In this document: positions 17,179 through 25,515 of the stretch, piece by piece
Position numbering within the stretch: the first letter of the stretch is position 1
Layout: each line of letters begins with the position of its first letter
Source of the DNA: Nostocales cyanobacterium HT-58-2
GTDB taxonomy: Bacteria; Cyanobacteriota; Cyanobacteriia; Cyanobacteriales; Nostocaceae
Length of the DNA stretch: 64,000 nucleotides
Direction of reading: 5' to 3'
Assembly: GCA_002163975.1 (NCBI GenBank)
Contig: CP019636.1
Location: 4,041,001-4,105,000 of the forward strand
The notes under the pieces: model-generated
Told to the model about the DNA's origin: nothing
Database searches by the model: none
The model's input: the letters and a program-made list of their open reading frames with translations, nothing else
Made by a program: the position numbers and the translations under genes

Positions 17179-17514
17179 ATAAAGTTGGTTAACGAGAGTG
17201 TGGCAACACTTGATTACTTAATTATGTTGCCTATACATCCAGATTTTGCTTTCTTAACTGTGTAAAATTCAACTATAGTTACGCCTAATGTAACAGGTTG
17301 AGCTTGGAAAAGGAAAATGCAACCTAAAATACCGTATAGATTGAGTTAAAAATAAATCATAACTGCCGAAACGAGTACCAATTACTATCGCGATTAAAGT
17401 AGTGCTATGCTGCTTCGGGTCGGTCATCCCTAGTTAAATTTTAAAAAATCAGTAAATCCAAATTAGTATAAAAGGTGTCTTTACTATACTCGTAAAAGTA
17501 CTAGAATTTAAGGT
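17179..17514. other. intergenic region 17179-17514
   Basis: AT-rich spacer between the HAD gene start and the DUF1156 remnant. I see no coding frame and no strong hairpin. It probably contains the left junction of the deletion that shortened the defence cluster. Confidence 0.4.
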
Positions 17515-18120
17515 ATGAGCTTTTCAGTTGATGCAGATTATCTAGAAACCAGTCGCACTTTAACACAAACAGCCCATGAAGCATTAGGCGGAATTCCAGG
17601 AACGAAAGTATTAAATGATGGCGAAACCAGCGCAGTAAGCCAGCAAAACCAGTGGTTATGTTTTAGAATTTGATGCTGCCCGAAAAATCGCTCAAGGACT
17701 CGGCGCACATCTAGTGGAAATCAAAGGCGATAAAGCTCGACTCCTCCCTGTATCGGAACGCACCCAATACTTTTTGGGAAAGAAGAAGCACACGCGCCTA
17801 CCAAACGTAAAAAGAAGGATGTCAAGCAACTAAGTCTATTTGATATTGCTGGTAGCATAGAAGACGAGGACAATGATTGGGGTGAAAAAATAGTTCCCCA
17901 ACTTGGGAATACTATATTAGACCGCATTCACCAAAGCACGATTTTATTTGCCGTCGGACGCAGCGAAGCCCTCAAACGCTTCTTAATAGAAGAAGGTGCA
18001 GTAACTGACCAACGCTTTTGGCGTTTGGCACAGACATCATCAGTATTATACCCCAATAGTACAGATGAAAAACGCTGGGTAGATGGTGTTTTAGCTAGAA
18101 AGAAAGGACTTAGATTTTAA
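17515..18120 (+). pseudogene. C-terminal remnant of DUF1156-type DNA methylase, frameshifted
   Basis: Conceptual reading gives the tail of a DUF1156 adenine methylase: 'DADYLETSRTLTQTAHEALGG' in one frame, then a shift near 17635-17650, 'GYVLEFDAARKIAQGLGAH' and 'GDKARLLPVSERTQYF' in the next frame, a compensating shift near 17785, then 'DVKQLSLFDIAGSI', 'HQSTILFAVGRSEALKRFL' and 'DEKRWVDGVLARKKGLRF' in the original frame. The last motif is, from memory, typical of the C-terminus of DUF1156 proteins that sit beside DUF499 ATPases in phage-defence loci. The methylase core (SAM site and NPPY) is gone. In-frame stop at 17671. The remnant ends 11 bases before the intact unknown gene. Confidence 0.7.
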
Positions 18121-18131
18121 TTAATTAGATT

Positions 18132-19505
18132 ATGATGAATGATCCATTAAAGCAGTATCAGGACTTGATGAAATCGATTGAGCAAATTGGTAAATTGATA
18201 AAACCTTACCACCAGATTCAAGAGATGGTGAGGCTTAATGCTCTGGAAATAAATAAAAAGTTCGCCGCTGCTGCTGGGATTTCACAGGTCAATCCAGCAA
18301 TTGCTGCTATTGGTGTTTCAAATATCGGTAAAGCTATTACTGATGCTGTCAAAATACCGGAAGTCGATAAAGCTATTACTACTGGTCTTGGTATACCAAA
18401 TATTAATCAAGCTATTAATTTGGAAAAAATATCATTGCGTAAAATTGCTGAAGAAATTCAAGAATCTCAGTTGCCACTTTCCCAATCAACAGCATTCGAG
18501 CGATTAAAAATTGTAGAAGTATTTAAGCAGCAAACGGATATTTGGCAAAAGTTGATACAACCAAATGAAAAGGCTGCTAGATTAATTGAATTGACAATGC
18601 CACAAATTCGAGAGGCTTCAGTGGCATGGCATAGTAGCTTGACACAAACTATCAATAGATTTCAAGAATTTAAGCTATTGACTGAAAAGCCAAATTTAGC
18701 TGCGCGATTGTTAGAAAACTCCAGAGTCTATACAGGATTTGTTGAAAGCACAATCCAGCGTATTGAACAGACTGAAAATCAGAAAAGAGCAAGAGCTTTA
18801 CGGATATCTTTACGTCTAGCCGAAGTACAGTTAATAACTACAACAGAAGCTCTGTCATCGATAATTACTGCACCAATAGATGATGAGGTATCTGATACAA
18901 GACCACTGGACTTGCCAATTATTCAACAGGACGAATTAATAGCTGTTGTTGAGTCAGAAGATATAGAAGATGAAACAGCTTTAATTGAACTATCTCCAGC
19001 CGTTCATGTCTACACGTTATCCAGACAGGTTCTATTGTTAATAACACAATGTAACGAAGTTGTGAAAGTTGGAGAAAAGCCAGAAATATTTAAGCCAACA
19101 AATAAACTGCTGGAAGTATTTACCGATTTACCTTGGCTACTTCCGGCAAGTAAACAAAGATTTGCGGATTTCATAGATTGCCTCTACTTCATATTTTATG
19201 AAGGTGCTGGTAAAGATAAACTTCGTTTTTTGAAAGAGCATGGCGGTGTGCTTGAACCTGGCGATTGTGATTTGATTTGGTGTATCAAACACTTGAGAAA
19301 TAAGTGGCTGCGTCATGATGCAGACCACGGCAAAGAGGCAGACATTAGAAAATCTTGGAAAGAATTATCAGCAAAGTTTAGCTGGCTTGGCTTACAACAT
19401 GCCCCTCTTAGTCAAGAACATTTTCGCTATTTACATTGCCGTCTTCTTAAAGAGGCAGATGCTTTCTTGCAGAAGATTCTTGAAAAGTTAATCAAAAGCG
19501 AATAA
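18132..19505 (+). CDS. unknown 457-residue protein of the defence remnant, HEPN-like motif
   Basis: 457 residues, intact, starting with two ATGs (18132, 18135). I do not recognise the family. The N-terminal third has short repeats of the type I-P-x-(V/I)-x-x-AI ('KIPEVDKAI', 'GIPNINQAI'); the middle is helical; the acidic linker (~255-285) contains 'ESEDIEDETALIE'. The C-terminal ~160 residues are helical with 'IKHLRNKWLRHDADHG': R389-N390-K391 to H395 gives R-x5-H, the spacing allowed for HEPN ribonuclease-type domains (R-x4-6-H). The gene sits 11 bases after the DUF1156 remnant and 10 bases before a DUF499 remnant, the position of an accessory gene in that kind of cluster. It is not expected to act with its partners now that they are broken. 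Confidence 0.75.
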   Translation: MMNDPLKQYQDLMKSIEQIGKLIKPYHQIQEMVRLNALEINKKFAAAAGISQVNPAIAAIGVSNIGKAITDAVKIPEVDKAITTGLGIPNINQAINLEKISLRKIAEEIQESQLPLSQSTAFERLKIVEVFKQQTDIWQKLIQPNEKAARLIELTMPQIREASVAWHSSLTQTINRFQEFKLLTEKPNLAARLLENSRVYTGFVESTIQRIEQTENQKRARALRISLRLAEVQLITTTEALSSIITAPIDDEVSDTRPLDLPIIQQDELIAVVESEDIEDETALIELSPAVHVYTLSRQVLLLITQCNEVVKVGEKPEIFKPTNKLLEVFTDLPWLLPASKQRFADFIDCLYFIFYEGAGKDKLRFLKEHGGVLEPGDCDLIWCIKHLRNKWLRHDADHGKEADIRKSWKELSAKFSWLGLQHAPLSQEHFRYLHCRLLKEADAFLQKILEKLIKSE

Positions 19506-19515
19506 GGGGACACTC

Positions 19516-19709
19516 GTGGCAGCACTCAAACCTTGGTATAAACTTGACGGCTTGAGCCCGCGTGAAGACTTACGGGAAGAAAAACCCTTGATGTTTCCGA
19601 GTTCGCTGTCTACTTCGACAAAGTACGAGACGAAACCACCCCTTCTGATTATAAAGAACCAGAAAGATTTTTTGACTGTACTTATCTCACTAACTTCCAA
19701 AAAAAATAA
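19516..19709 (+). pseudogene. N-terminal fragment of DUF499 ATPase, frameshifted
   Basis: Starts GTG 19516 after a GGGGA ribosome site. The first 26 codons read 'ALKPWYKLDGLSPREDLREE'; restoring one base near 19590 gives 'DVSEFAVYFDKVRDETTPSD' and 'EPERFFDCTYLTNF', the standard opening of DUF499 proteins (ALKPWY...REDLR...SEFAV.LD.VRD.......F....YLT). The frame then ends at 19707-19709. Only ~63 of roughly 1000 residues remain, and all ATPase motifs are missing. Downstream sequence is already the purD leader, so the rest has been deleted. Confidence 0.75.
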
Positions 19710-19832
19710 GCGAACTGGGAACTGTAAGCTAAGTACAATAAAGGGACTTGCACAATCATCAGAATTAGTGAAAAATTGTACGGCGAGTAGCCATTGGGCA
19801 TTCTCGCTTGCAAGAAACCCAAGAGGATATCA

Positions 19833-21104
19833 GTGAAAGTTTTAGTTGTCGGTAACGGAGGGCGAGAACACGCCCTAGCCTGGAAATTGTTGCAATCAAA
19901 GCAAATTGAGCAAGTTGTTTGTGTACCAGGGAATGGGGGTACGGCAAGCTTGAAAGGTTGCCTAAACTTGTCTTTGGCGGTAGATGATTTTGAGGGGATC
20001 AGCCAATTTGCCAAAACTCAGGGCATTTCTCTTGTTGTGGTAGGTCCAGAAGTGCCCCTCGCAAAAGGCATAACAGACTATCTGAACTCAAAAGGTCTGA
20101 AGGTGTTTGGTCCAACGAGAGCAGGTGCACAGATTGAGGCTAGTAAGGCTTGGGCAAAAGCCTTGATGCAGGAAGCAGGAATTCCCACAGCACAGGCTGC
20201 GGTATTTACAGAGGCAGCAGCAGCAAAATCTTACATAAAAGCACAGGGAGTCCCCATTGTTGTCAAAGCCGATGGTTTGGCGGCTGGCAAAGGTGTCATC
20301 GTTGCGGAAACAGTGGAACAAGCACTCTCGGCAATTGATGCCATGTTTGGCGGAGAATTTGGCAGTGCAGGGAAATTTGTTGTTATTGAAGAATGTTTGA
20401 CTGGGCAAGAAGTTTCTGTTTTGGCGCTGACGGATGGGTTAACAATTCGCCCGTTGCTAAGTGCTCAGGATCATAAACGGATTGGTGAAGGCGACACAGG
20501 AGACAATACAGGTGGTATGGGAGCATATGCTCCCGCCCCTATTGCCACGCCAGAATTGATGGCAGGAATTCAAAAAGAAGTCCTGGAAAAAGCGATCGCC
20601 ACACTCAGGGCTAAAGGCATTGACTACCGAGGTGTGCTTTACGCTGGATTGATGATCACTCCTGAAGGCGATTTTAAGGTTTTGGAATTTAACTGTCGCT
20701 TTGGCGACCCAGAAACGCAGGTCGTGCTACCACTGTTAGAAACACCTCTAGAAGAGTTAATTCTGGCTTGTGTTGAGCAACGGTTGGCGCAAATGGCACC
20801 CATCGCTTGGAAAAAGGGGGCATCTGTCACCGTTGTTGCTGCTTCTGGTGGTTATCCTGGAGCATACGAGAAAGGGAAAGTCATCACTGGTATTGAGCAG
20901 GCAGAGGCACTGGGAACAACAATATTTCATGCTGGGACAAACTTGAGCGCACAAGATTTGGTCACAGATGGCGGTCGGGTATTAAACGTGACTGGAGTGG
21001 GAGAAAATTTTGAGCAAGCACTTGCCCAAGCCTACGCCGGGATACAGTGTATTCACTTTGAGGGAATGTATTACCGACGAGACATTGGTCATCGAGTCAG
21101 GTAA
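19833..21104 (+). CDS. purD: phosphoribosylamine-glycine ligase
   Basis: 423 residues from GTG 19833, which has AAGAGG upstream and gives the exact family start 'KVLVVGNGGREHALAWKL'; the ATG at 19794 would add 13 unrelated residues. PurD is the ATP-grasp enzyme joining glycine to phosphoribosylamine (second step of purine synthesis). Landmarks: 'VVVGPEVPLAKGITDYL', 'VVKADGLAAGKGVIVA' (ATP binding), 'DHKRIGEGDTGDNTGGMGAYAP', and 'LEFNCRFGDPETQVVLP' (Mg/ATP site). nblS follows 287 bases downstream, a gene order I know from other cyanobacteria. Confidence 0.97.
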   Translation: MKVLVVGNGGREHALAWKLLQSKQIEQVVCVPGNGGTASLKGCLNLSLAVDDFEGISQFAKTQGISLVVVGPEVPLAKGITDYLNSKGLKVFGPTRAGAQIEASKAWAKALMQEAGIPTAQAAVFTEAAAAKSYIKAQGVPIVVKADGLAAGKGVIVAETVEQALSAIDAMFGGEFGSAGKFVVIEECLTGQEVSVLALTDGLTIRPLLSAQDHKRIGEGDTGDNTGGMGAYAPAPIATPELMAGIQKEVLEKAIATLRAKGIDYRGVLYAGLMITPEGDFKVLEFNCRFGDPETQVVLPLLETPLEELILACVEQRLAQMAPIAWKKGASVTVVAASGGYPGAYEKGKVITGIEQAEALGTTIFHAGTNLSAQDLVTDGGRVLNVTGVGENFEQALAQAYAGIQCIHFEGMYYRRDIGHRVR

Positions 21105-21105
21105 G

Positions 21106-21215
21106 AAGACATGGAGATGCAGGGAGTGGGTGACGCAAAGACGCGGAGAATTTATCACCGTGTCTGGTGCGTCTCTCTATCCCCGTGTCCTCTTCCTCCG
21201 CGTCCTCTTCTCATG
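21106..21215. repeat. interspersed repeat with GACATGGAGA / GTGTCCTC ends
   Basis: Contains GACATGGAGA and AAGACGCGGAGAAT on the left and CCCCGTGTCCTC on the right; the ends are partly complementary. A similar set of words occurs in the insert inside recO (42142-42262). Confidence 0.5.
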
Positions 21216-21391
21216 CTCTTTACTTCTTTGTCTAATAAGCTGTTAATTTTTAGTTATTGGGGTGGTTTCTATCCCAAAGAGGGATGAAGACAGAACTATC
21301 CCCGCCCTAACAAGTCAAACCCTGATAGGTATCAGGTAAAGCATACACTTTCCTTTTACCCTCATTATCAGCACCATAATAACTTTTTAAG

Positions 21392-23320
21392 ATGCTAGCT
21401 CTTTTAAAAACAATCAGAGAAGCAATTGTAAATTGGTGGTCGGAGTTTACTCTCCAGACCAAACTTTTAGCAGCTGCCACTTTAGTAGTGTCTTTAGTGA
21501 TGAGTGGGTTGACCTTCTGGGCGGTGAATACAATTCAGATGGATGCACGTCTGAATGATACTCGCTTCGGTCGTGATCTCGGGCTGTTGCTCGCAGGTAA
21601 CGTTGCTCCGCTCATTGCTGACCACAATCTCACCGAAGTAGCAAAGTTTTCTCAACGCTTCTACAGCAGCACCTCGAGCGTGCGTTATATGCTCTATGCA
21701 GATGAAACAGGGAAAATCTATTTCGGGATTCCCTTTTGGGAACCGGAGGTAGAAACCTCCCTTTCTATTGAACGGCGAATAGAACTACCTGAGGATTACG
21801 CTGCTGATGCAGAAAAGCCGATGGTGCGACAACATCGATCGCCAGATGGGGAAGTCACTGATGTGTTTGTTCCCATAACTGTGGAAGGCAAAAACTTGGG
21901 TGTATTGGCGATCGGTATTAACCCCAACCCAGCCGCAGTTATCTCCACCAATTTCACCCGTGATGTCACAATTGCCGTTTTCATCTCAATTTGGGTTATG
22001 GTGATTTTGGGAGGGGTAATTAACGCTTTGACAATTACCAAGCCAATTAAAGAATTGTTGGTGGGGGTAAAACAAATTGCTGCAGGCAATTTCAAGCAGC
22101 GAATTGATTTACCACTAGGAGGCGAACTTGGAGAGTTAATTCTCAATTTTAATGAGATGGCAGAGCGCTTGGAGCGCTATGAAGAACAAAATATTGAGGA
22201 ATTGACGGCGGAAAAAGCCAAGCTAGAAACCTTAGTTTCTACTATTGCTGATGGAGCCGTCCTTATTGACAATAGTATGCAGGTGATTTTAGTTAACCCC
22301 ACAGCACGAAGGATTTTTGGTTGGGAAGGGGCTGATGTTGTGGGCGAAAACGTTTTGCATCATTTGCCTTCGGCTGTGCAAATGGAAATCAGCCGCCCTT
22401 TATATGAAATGGCAACGGGGGAATGCGAAAGTGCTCAATTCCGCATACACCTGACGCAACCCATCCAGCGCACTATCCGGATTCTTCTGGCAACAGTTCT
22501 TGATCAGCAAAGAGAAAGCGTCAAAGGTGTTGCAATGACTGTACAAGACATCACCCGCGAGGTGGAACTCAACGAGGCAAAAAGCCAATTTATCAGTAAC
22601 GTTTCCCACGAATTACGCACACCCCTGTTTAACATCAAATCGTTTATCGAGACTTTGCACGACTATGGGGAAGACTTAAGTGCCGCAGAAACGAAGGAGT
22701 TTTTGGCAACAGTCAATCATGAAACCGATAGACTCACCCGTTTAGTTAATGACGTTTTGGATTTGTCAAGACTAGAATCGGGTCGCAACTATCACTTGGA
22801 TGGGGTAGATTTAGCGCAGGCGATCGAGCAGACACTACGTACTTACCAACTCAATGCAAGGGACAAAGGTATTGAACTTATTCAAGATGTTGCCCCCAAA
22901 TTACCCCTTGTTGTTGGTAACTATGATTTGTTGCTGCAAGTGTTGGCTAACCTGATTGGTAATGGGCTTAAGTTCACCAAGGCAGGTGGGAAAGTTGCCC
23001 TCCGCGCTTACCAACTAGAACCAAAGTCCAACTCTCACAGTCAAACACCTAAAGTACGGGTAGAAATTTCCGACACTGGCATTGGTATTGCCCCAGAAGA
23101 CCAAGAAGCCATTTTTGACCGCTTCTTTCGGGTAGAGAACCGAGTTCACACCCTAGAAGGCACTGGTCTAGGGCTATCTATTGTGAGGAATATCATAGAA
23201 AAGCATCACAGTAAAGTCCATCTGGTGAGTGAAGTGGGCGTTGGCACCACTTTTTGGTTTGACTTAGCGGTGTTTGATGAACAAGTGTCGCGTATTGAAA
23301 AGTTACCACCTGCGGCGTGA
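21392..23320 (+). CDS. nblS: NblS (Hik33/DspA) sensor histidine kinase
   Basis: 642 residues. TM1 at ~25-47 ('LLAAATLVVSLVMSGLTFWAV'), an extracytoplasmic sensor domain, TM2 at ~190-212, a HAMP linker ('ITKPIKELLVGVKQIAAGNF'), a PAS domain (~275-385, 'LETLVSTIADGAVLIDN'), then HisKA with H406 in 'FISNVSHELRTPLFNIKSF', and an HATPase domain with N box 'ANLIGNGLKFT', G1 'DTGIGIAPED' and G2 'GTGLGLSIV'. NblS governs phycobilisome degradation and high-light and nutrient-stress genes, mainly via RpaB and SrrA. The purD-nblS arrangement supports the identification. Confidence 0.95.
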   Translation: MLALLKTIREAIVNWWSEFTLQTKLLAAATLVVSLVMSGLTFWAVNTIQMDARLNDTRFGRDLGLLLAGNVAPLIADHNLTEVAKFSQRFYSSTSSVRYMLYADETGKIYFGIPFWEPEVETSLSIERRIELPEDYAADAEKPMVRQHRSPDGEVTDVFVPITVEGKNLGVLAIGINPNPAAVISTNFTRDVTIAVFISIWVMVILGGVINALTITKPIKELLVGVKQIAAGNFKQRIDLPLGGELGELILNFNEMAERLERYEEQNIEELTAEKAKLETLVSTIADGAVLIDNSMQVILVNPTARRIFGWEGADVVGENVLHHLPSAVQMEISRPLYEMATGECESAQFRIHLTQPIQRTIRILLATVLDQQRESVKGVAMTVQDITREVELNEAKSQFISNVSHELRTPLFNIKSFIETLHDYGEDLSAAETKEFLATVNHETDRLTRLVNDVLDLSRLESGRNYHLDGVDLAQAIEQTLRTYQLNARDKGIELIQDVAPKLPLVVGNYDLLLQVLANLIGNGLKFTKAGGKVALRAYQLEPKSNSHSQTPKVRVEISDTGIGIAPEDQEAIFDRFFRVENRVHTLEGTGLGLSIVRNIIEKHHSKVHLVSEVGVGTTFWFDLAVFDEQVSRIEKLPPAA

Positions 23321-23368
23321 AGGATAGACAGATGAGCAGAAGATGAGATGAGTCAATCCCTTGTTTTG

Positions 23369-23740
23369 TCAAGATGTTGATACAGCAATTATCAAACAGA
23401 TGAAGAATAAAACCAGCAGTAAAACTAAAGCCTGGTTGTGTCTCATCCAGCTTTTTATATTGGCACCAAAGCTGTTAGCGTAACGCTGCTGCTGTAACTC
23501 TAATTTACTCTCTTCCATATTTTGGTAGAGAATGCATTCTTTGGCAAAAGGACGTTGGGGAAAATTGCACGTATTGTCAGCGTGATAAGTGCAGCTGTCA
23601 CAGAGGTACTCTTTCCCAGTAGCACGGTGTAGGGGTATCCCAGGATGTCCGTAAGCTTTCAACTGGATATGACAATGGGGACAGGTTACAGCTTGGGAAT
23701 TTACGGGTTGATGACAGCGAGGGCAAGTTTTCGTGTCCAC
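23369..23740 (-). CDS. zinc-ribbon membrane protein
   Basis: 123 residues from GTG 23740. The N-terminal zinc ribbon has CPRC (~6-9) and CPHC (~20-23), with more Cys in 'YLCDSCTYHADNTCNFPQRP' and 'KECILY'. A single membrane helix forms the C-terminus ('ALVLLLVLFFICLIIAVS', ~103-120). Small ribbon-plus-TM proteins of this kind are widespread in cyanobacteria; no function is known to me. No strong ribosome site supports the GTG. It is convergent with nblS, with 48 bases between the stops. Confidence 0.7.
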   Translation of the reverse strand: MDTKTCPRCHQPVNSQAVTCPHCHIQLKAYGHPGIPLHRATGKEYLCDSCTYHADNTCNFPQRPFAKECILYQNMEESKLELQQQRYANSFGANIKSWMRHNQALVLLLVLFFICLIIAVSTS

Positions 23741-24110
23741 AGCCTAAGCGTTAATGAGTAGACATTTTGATTTTAGCTGAATCCAAAAGAAGCCCCACAC
23801 TACCTGTATTCAGCTTACTATTGGGATAAATTTTGGGGCAATAACGAACCTATCCCCAAGCAATAATAACTACCAGTTTGCGTTACAATGCGTTAACACA
23901 CATTATTTATTTAAAATTTACTTCACAAAACTTAGCTGTGACCAGAAAAGTTTGATCATATTAAGTCAGCAAAATCATAGGTTTTTCTAAAAATTTGTAT
24001 GCGCTGGGTTCTGCCATATGCAAAGTTAATATTCTTATTTGCTGACTCTTTCTCCCATATTTTGGTACGTTGAGCCAGTAAATTCTATCTAGGGAGTATA
24101 AAACAAACAA
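23741..24110. other. divergent intergenic region 23741-24110
   Basis: 370 bases between the zinc-ribbon gene and glcE. It must hold both promoters, but I cannot place them with confidence. A GAAGCCCCACACT word at about 23790-23802 also occurs in the secG terminator region (37244). No gene seen. Confidence 0.4.
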
Positions 24111-25457
24111 ATGAAAGCGATGTCTGGAGACAAGCCGCAGCGTGTCTATACCTCTTTTGCATCTATCCTCAATGAGAAAAATGCTGTTTGCCCTTGGGAA
24201 AATGTATCAATCACTCAGCAAAACTCAATATTAGAGGCGATCGCTGACGAGAAGCCGCTGGGAGTCTACGCGTCCCCAACTCCTCCTAGTTGTATTGTCT
24301 ATCCTCAGACTATTGAACAGCTTGCCGCAGTCATGACAGAAGCGCATCGTCATCAATGGCGCGTTTTACCGTGCGGTAGTGGCAGTAAACTCAACTGGGG
24401 TGGGTTAGCCAAAGATATTGATGTTGTTGTGAGTACAGAACGCCTCAATCTACTGATTGAACATGCTGTTGGTGACTTGACGGTCACAGTCGAAGCTGGA
24501 ATGAAGTTTTCTCGTCTCCAAGAAATTTTGGCAGGATCTGGGCAATTTCTTGCCATTGATCCCATAACACAAGATAGAGCAACCATTGGTGGTATTGTTG
24601 CTACCGCTGATACAGGCTCTCTACGGCAACGTTATGGCAGTGTACGGGATCAACTGTTGGGGATAACTTTTGTACGTGCGGATGGTCAAATTGCCAAAGC
24701 TGGGGGGCGAGTGGTAAAAAACGTTGCTGGTTATGACTTGATGAAGTTGTTCACTGGCTCTTTTGGCACATTGGGAATTCTTAGTCAAGTGACTTTTCGC
24801 GTTTATCCTATGCAACAGATATCGGGAACCGTGGTGCTGAGTGGCAAAGCAGAGGCTGTCTCCCAAGCTGCGGATGTCCTCAGAGGTTCTGCGTTAACAC
24901 CAACCCAAGCTGATTTGCTCTCAACTTTACTGGTGTCTAACTTGGGCTTAAATCAAGGATTGGGATTAATTGTTCGCTTCCAAAGTATTGCCGAGAGCGT
25001 TAAAGAACAGTCCAACCGACTTTTGGAAGTTGGGGAGCAACTTGGTTTGCAAGGGAGAATATATTCAGGGGCGGATGAAGCTGATTTATGGCAAAGATTG
25101 CGAGAACAAATGCATTCTTCTGCAAGCGTTTCTGCAATTGCTTGCAAAATAGGAGTATTGCCTACTTCTGCTGTTGAAGTTTTGAATCAAGTAGACATAG
25201 GTTGGATTCACATTGCGAGTGGTTTGGGGGTGTTGCGGTTTGAGGGGGACAACGAGGCTGATAAGGTGTTGGGGATACGAAATTTCTGTCAAAGCAAAGG
25301 TGGTTTCCTGACAATTTTGCAAGCACCAGTGAAGGTTAAGCAACAGTTGGATGTGTGGGGCTACACTGGTAATGCTGTGCCATTGATGCGTCGGATAAAA
25401 GAGCAATTTGATAAAGAAAATATTTTAAGCCCAGGTCGTTTTGTGGGTGGGATTTAA
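24111..25457 (+). CDS. glcE: glycolate dehydrogenase FAD subunit GlcE-like
   Basis: 448 residues. FAD-binding PCMH domain at ~60-240: 'IVYPQTIEQLAAVMTEAH', 'VLPCGSGSKLNWGGL', 'VTVEAGMKFSRLQEIL', 'IDPITQDRATIGGIVA', 'RYGSVRDQLLGITFVRADG' and 'GGRVVKNVAGYDLMKLFTGSFGTLGIL'. The C-terminal half is the FAD-linked oxidase cap. GlcDEF oxidises glycolate to glyoxylate and passes electrons to quinone, part of photorespiration. The paired GlcF-like gene follows 58 bases downstream. GlcD is not in the window. ATG 24120 is an alternative start. Confidence 0.88.
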   Translation: MKAMSGDKPQRVYTSFASILNEKNAVCPWENVSITQQNSILEAIADEKPLGVYASPTPPSCIVYPQTIEQLAAVMTEAHRHQWRVLPCGSGSKLNWGGLAKDIDVVVSTERLNLLIEHAVGDLTVTVEAGMKFSRLQEILAGSGQFLAIDPITQDRATIGGIVATADTGSLRQRYGSVRDQLLGITFVRADGQIAKAGGRVVKNVAGYDLMKLFTGSFGTLGILSQVTFRVYPMQQISGTVVLSGKAEAVSQAADVLRGSALTPTQADLLSTLLVSNLGLNQGLGLIVRFQSIAESVKEQSNRLLEVGEQLGLQGRIYSGADEADLWQRLREQMHSSASVSAIACKIGVLPTSAVEVLNQVDIGWIHIASGLGVLRFEGDNEADKVLGIRNFCQSKGGFLTILQAPVKVKQQLDVWGYTGNAVPLMRRIKEQFDKENILSPGRFVGGI

Positions 25458-25515
25458 GAAACCAAACCTCGAAGATAAGGGCTTGGAGAAAGAGAAAGAA
25501 AAATAAGAAATAACT

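Noticed and set aside
23789..23838. Terminator at the GAAGCCCCACACT word before glcE
   Set aside because: The region is divergent (two gene starts), so a terminator is not expected, and the only pairing is a distant six-base stem.
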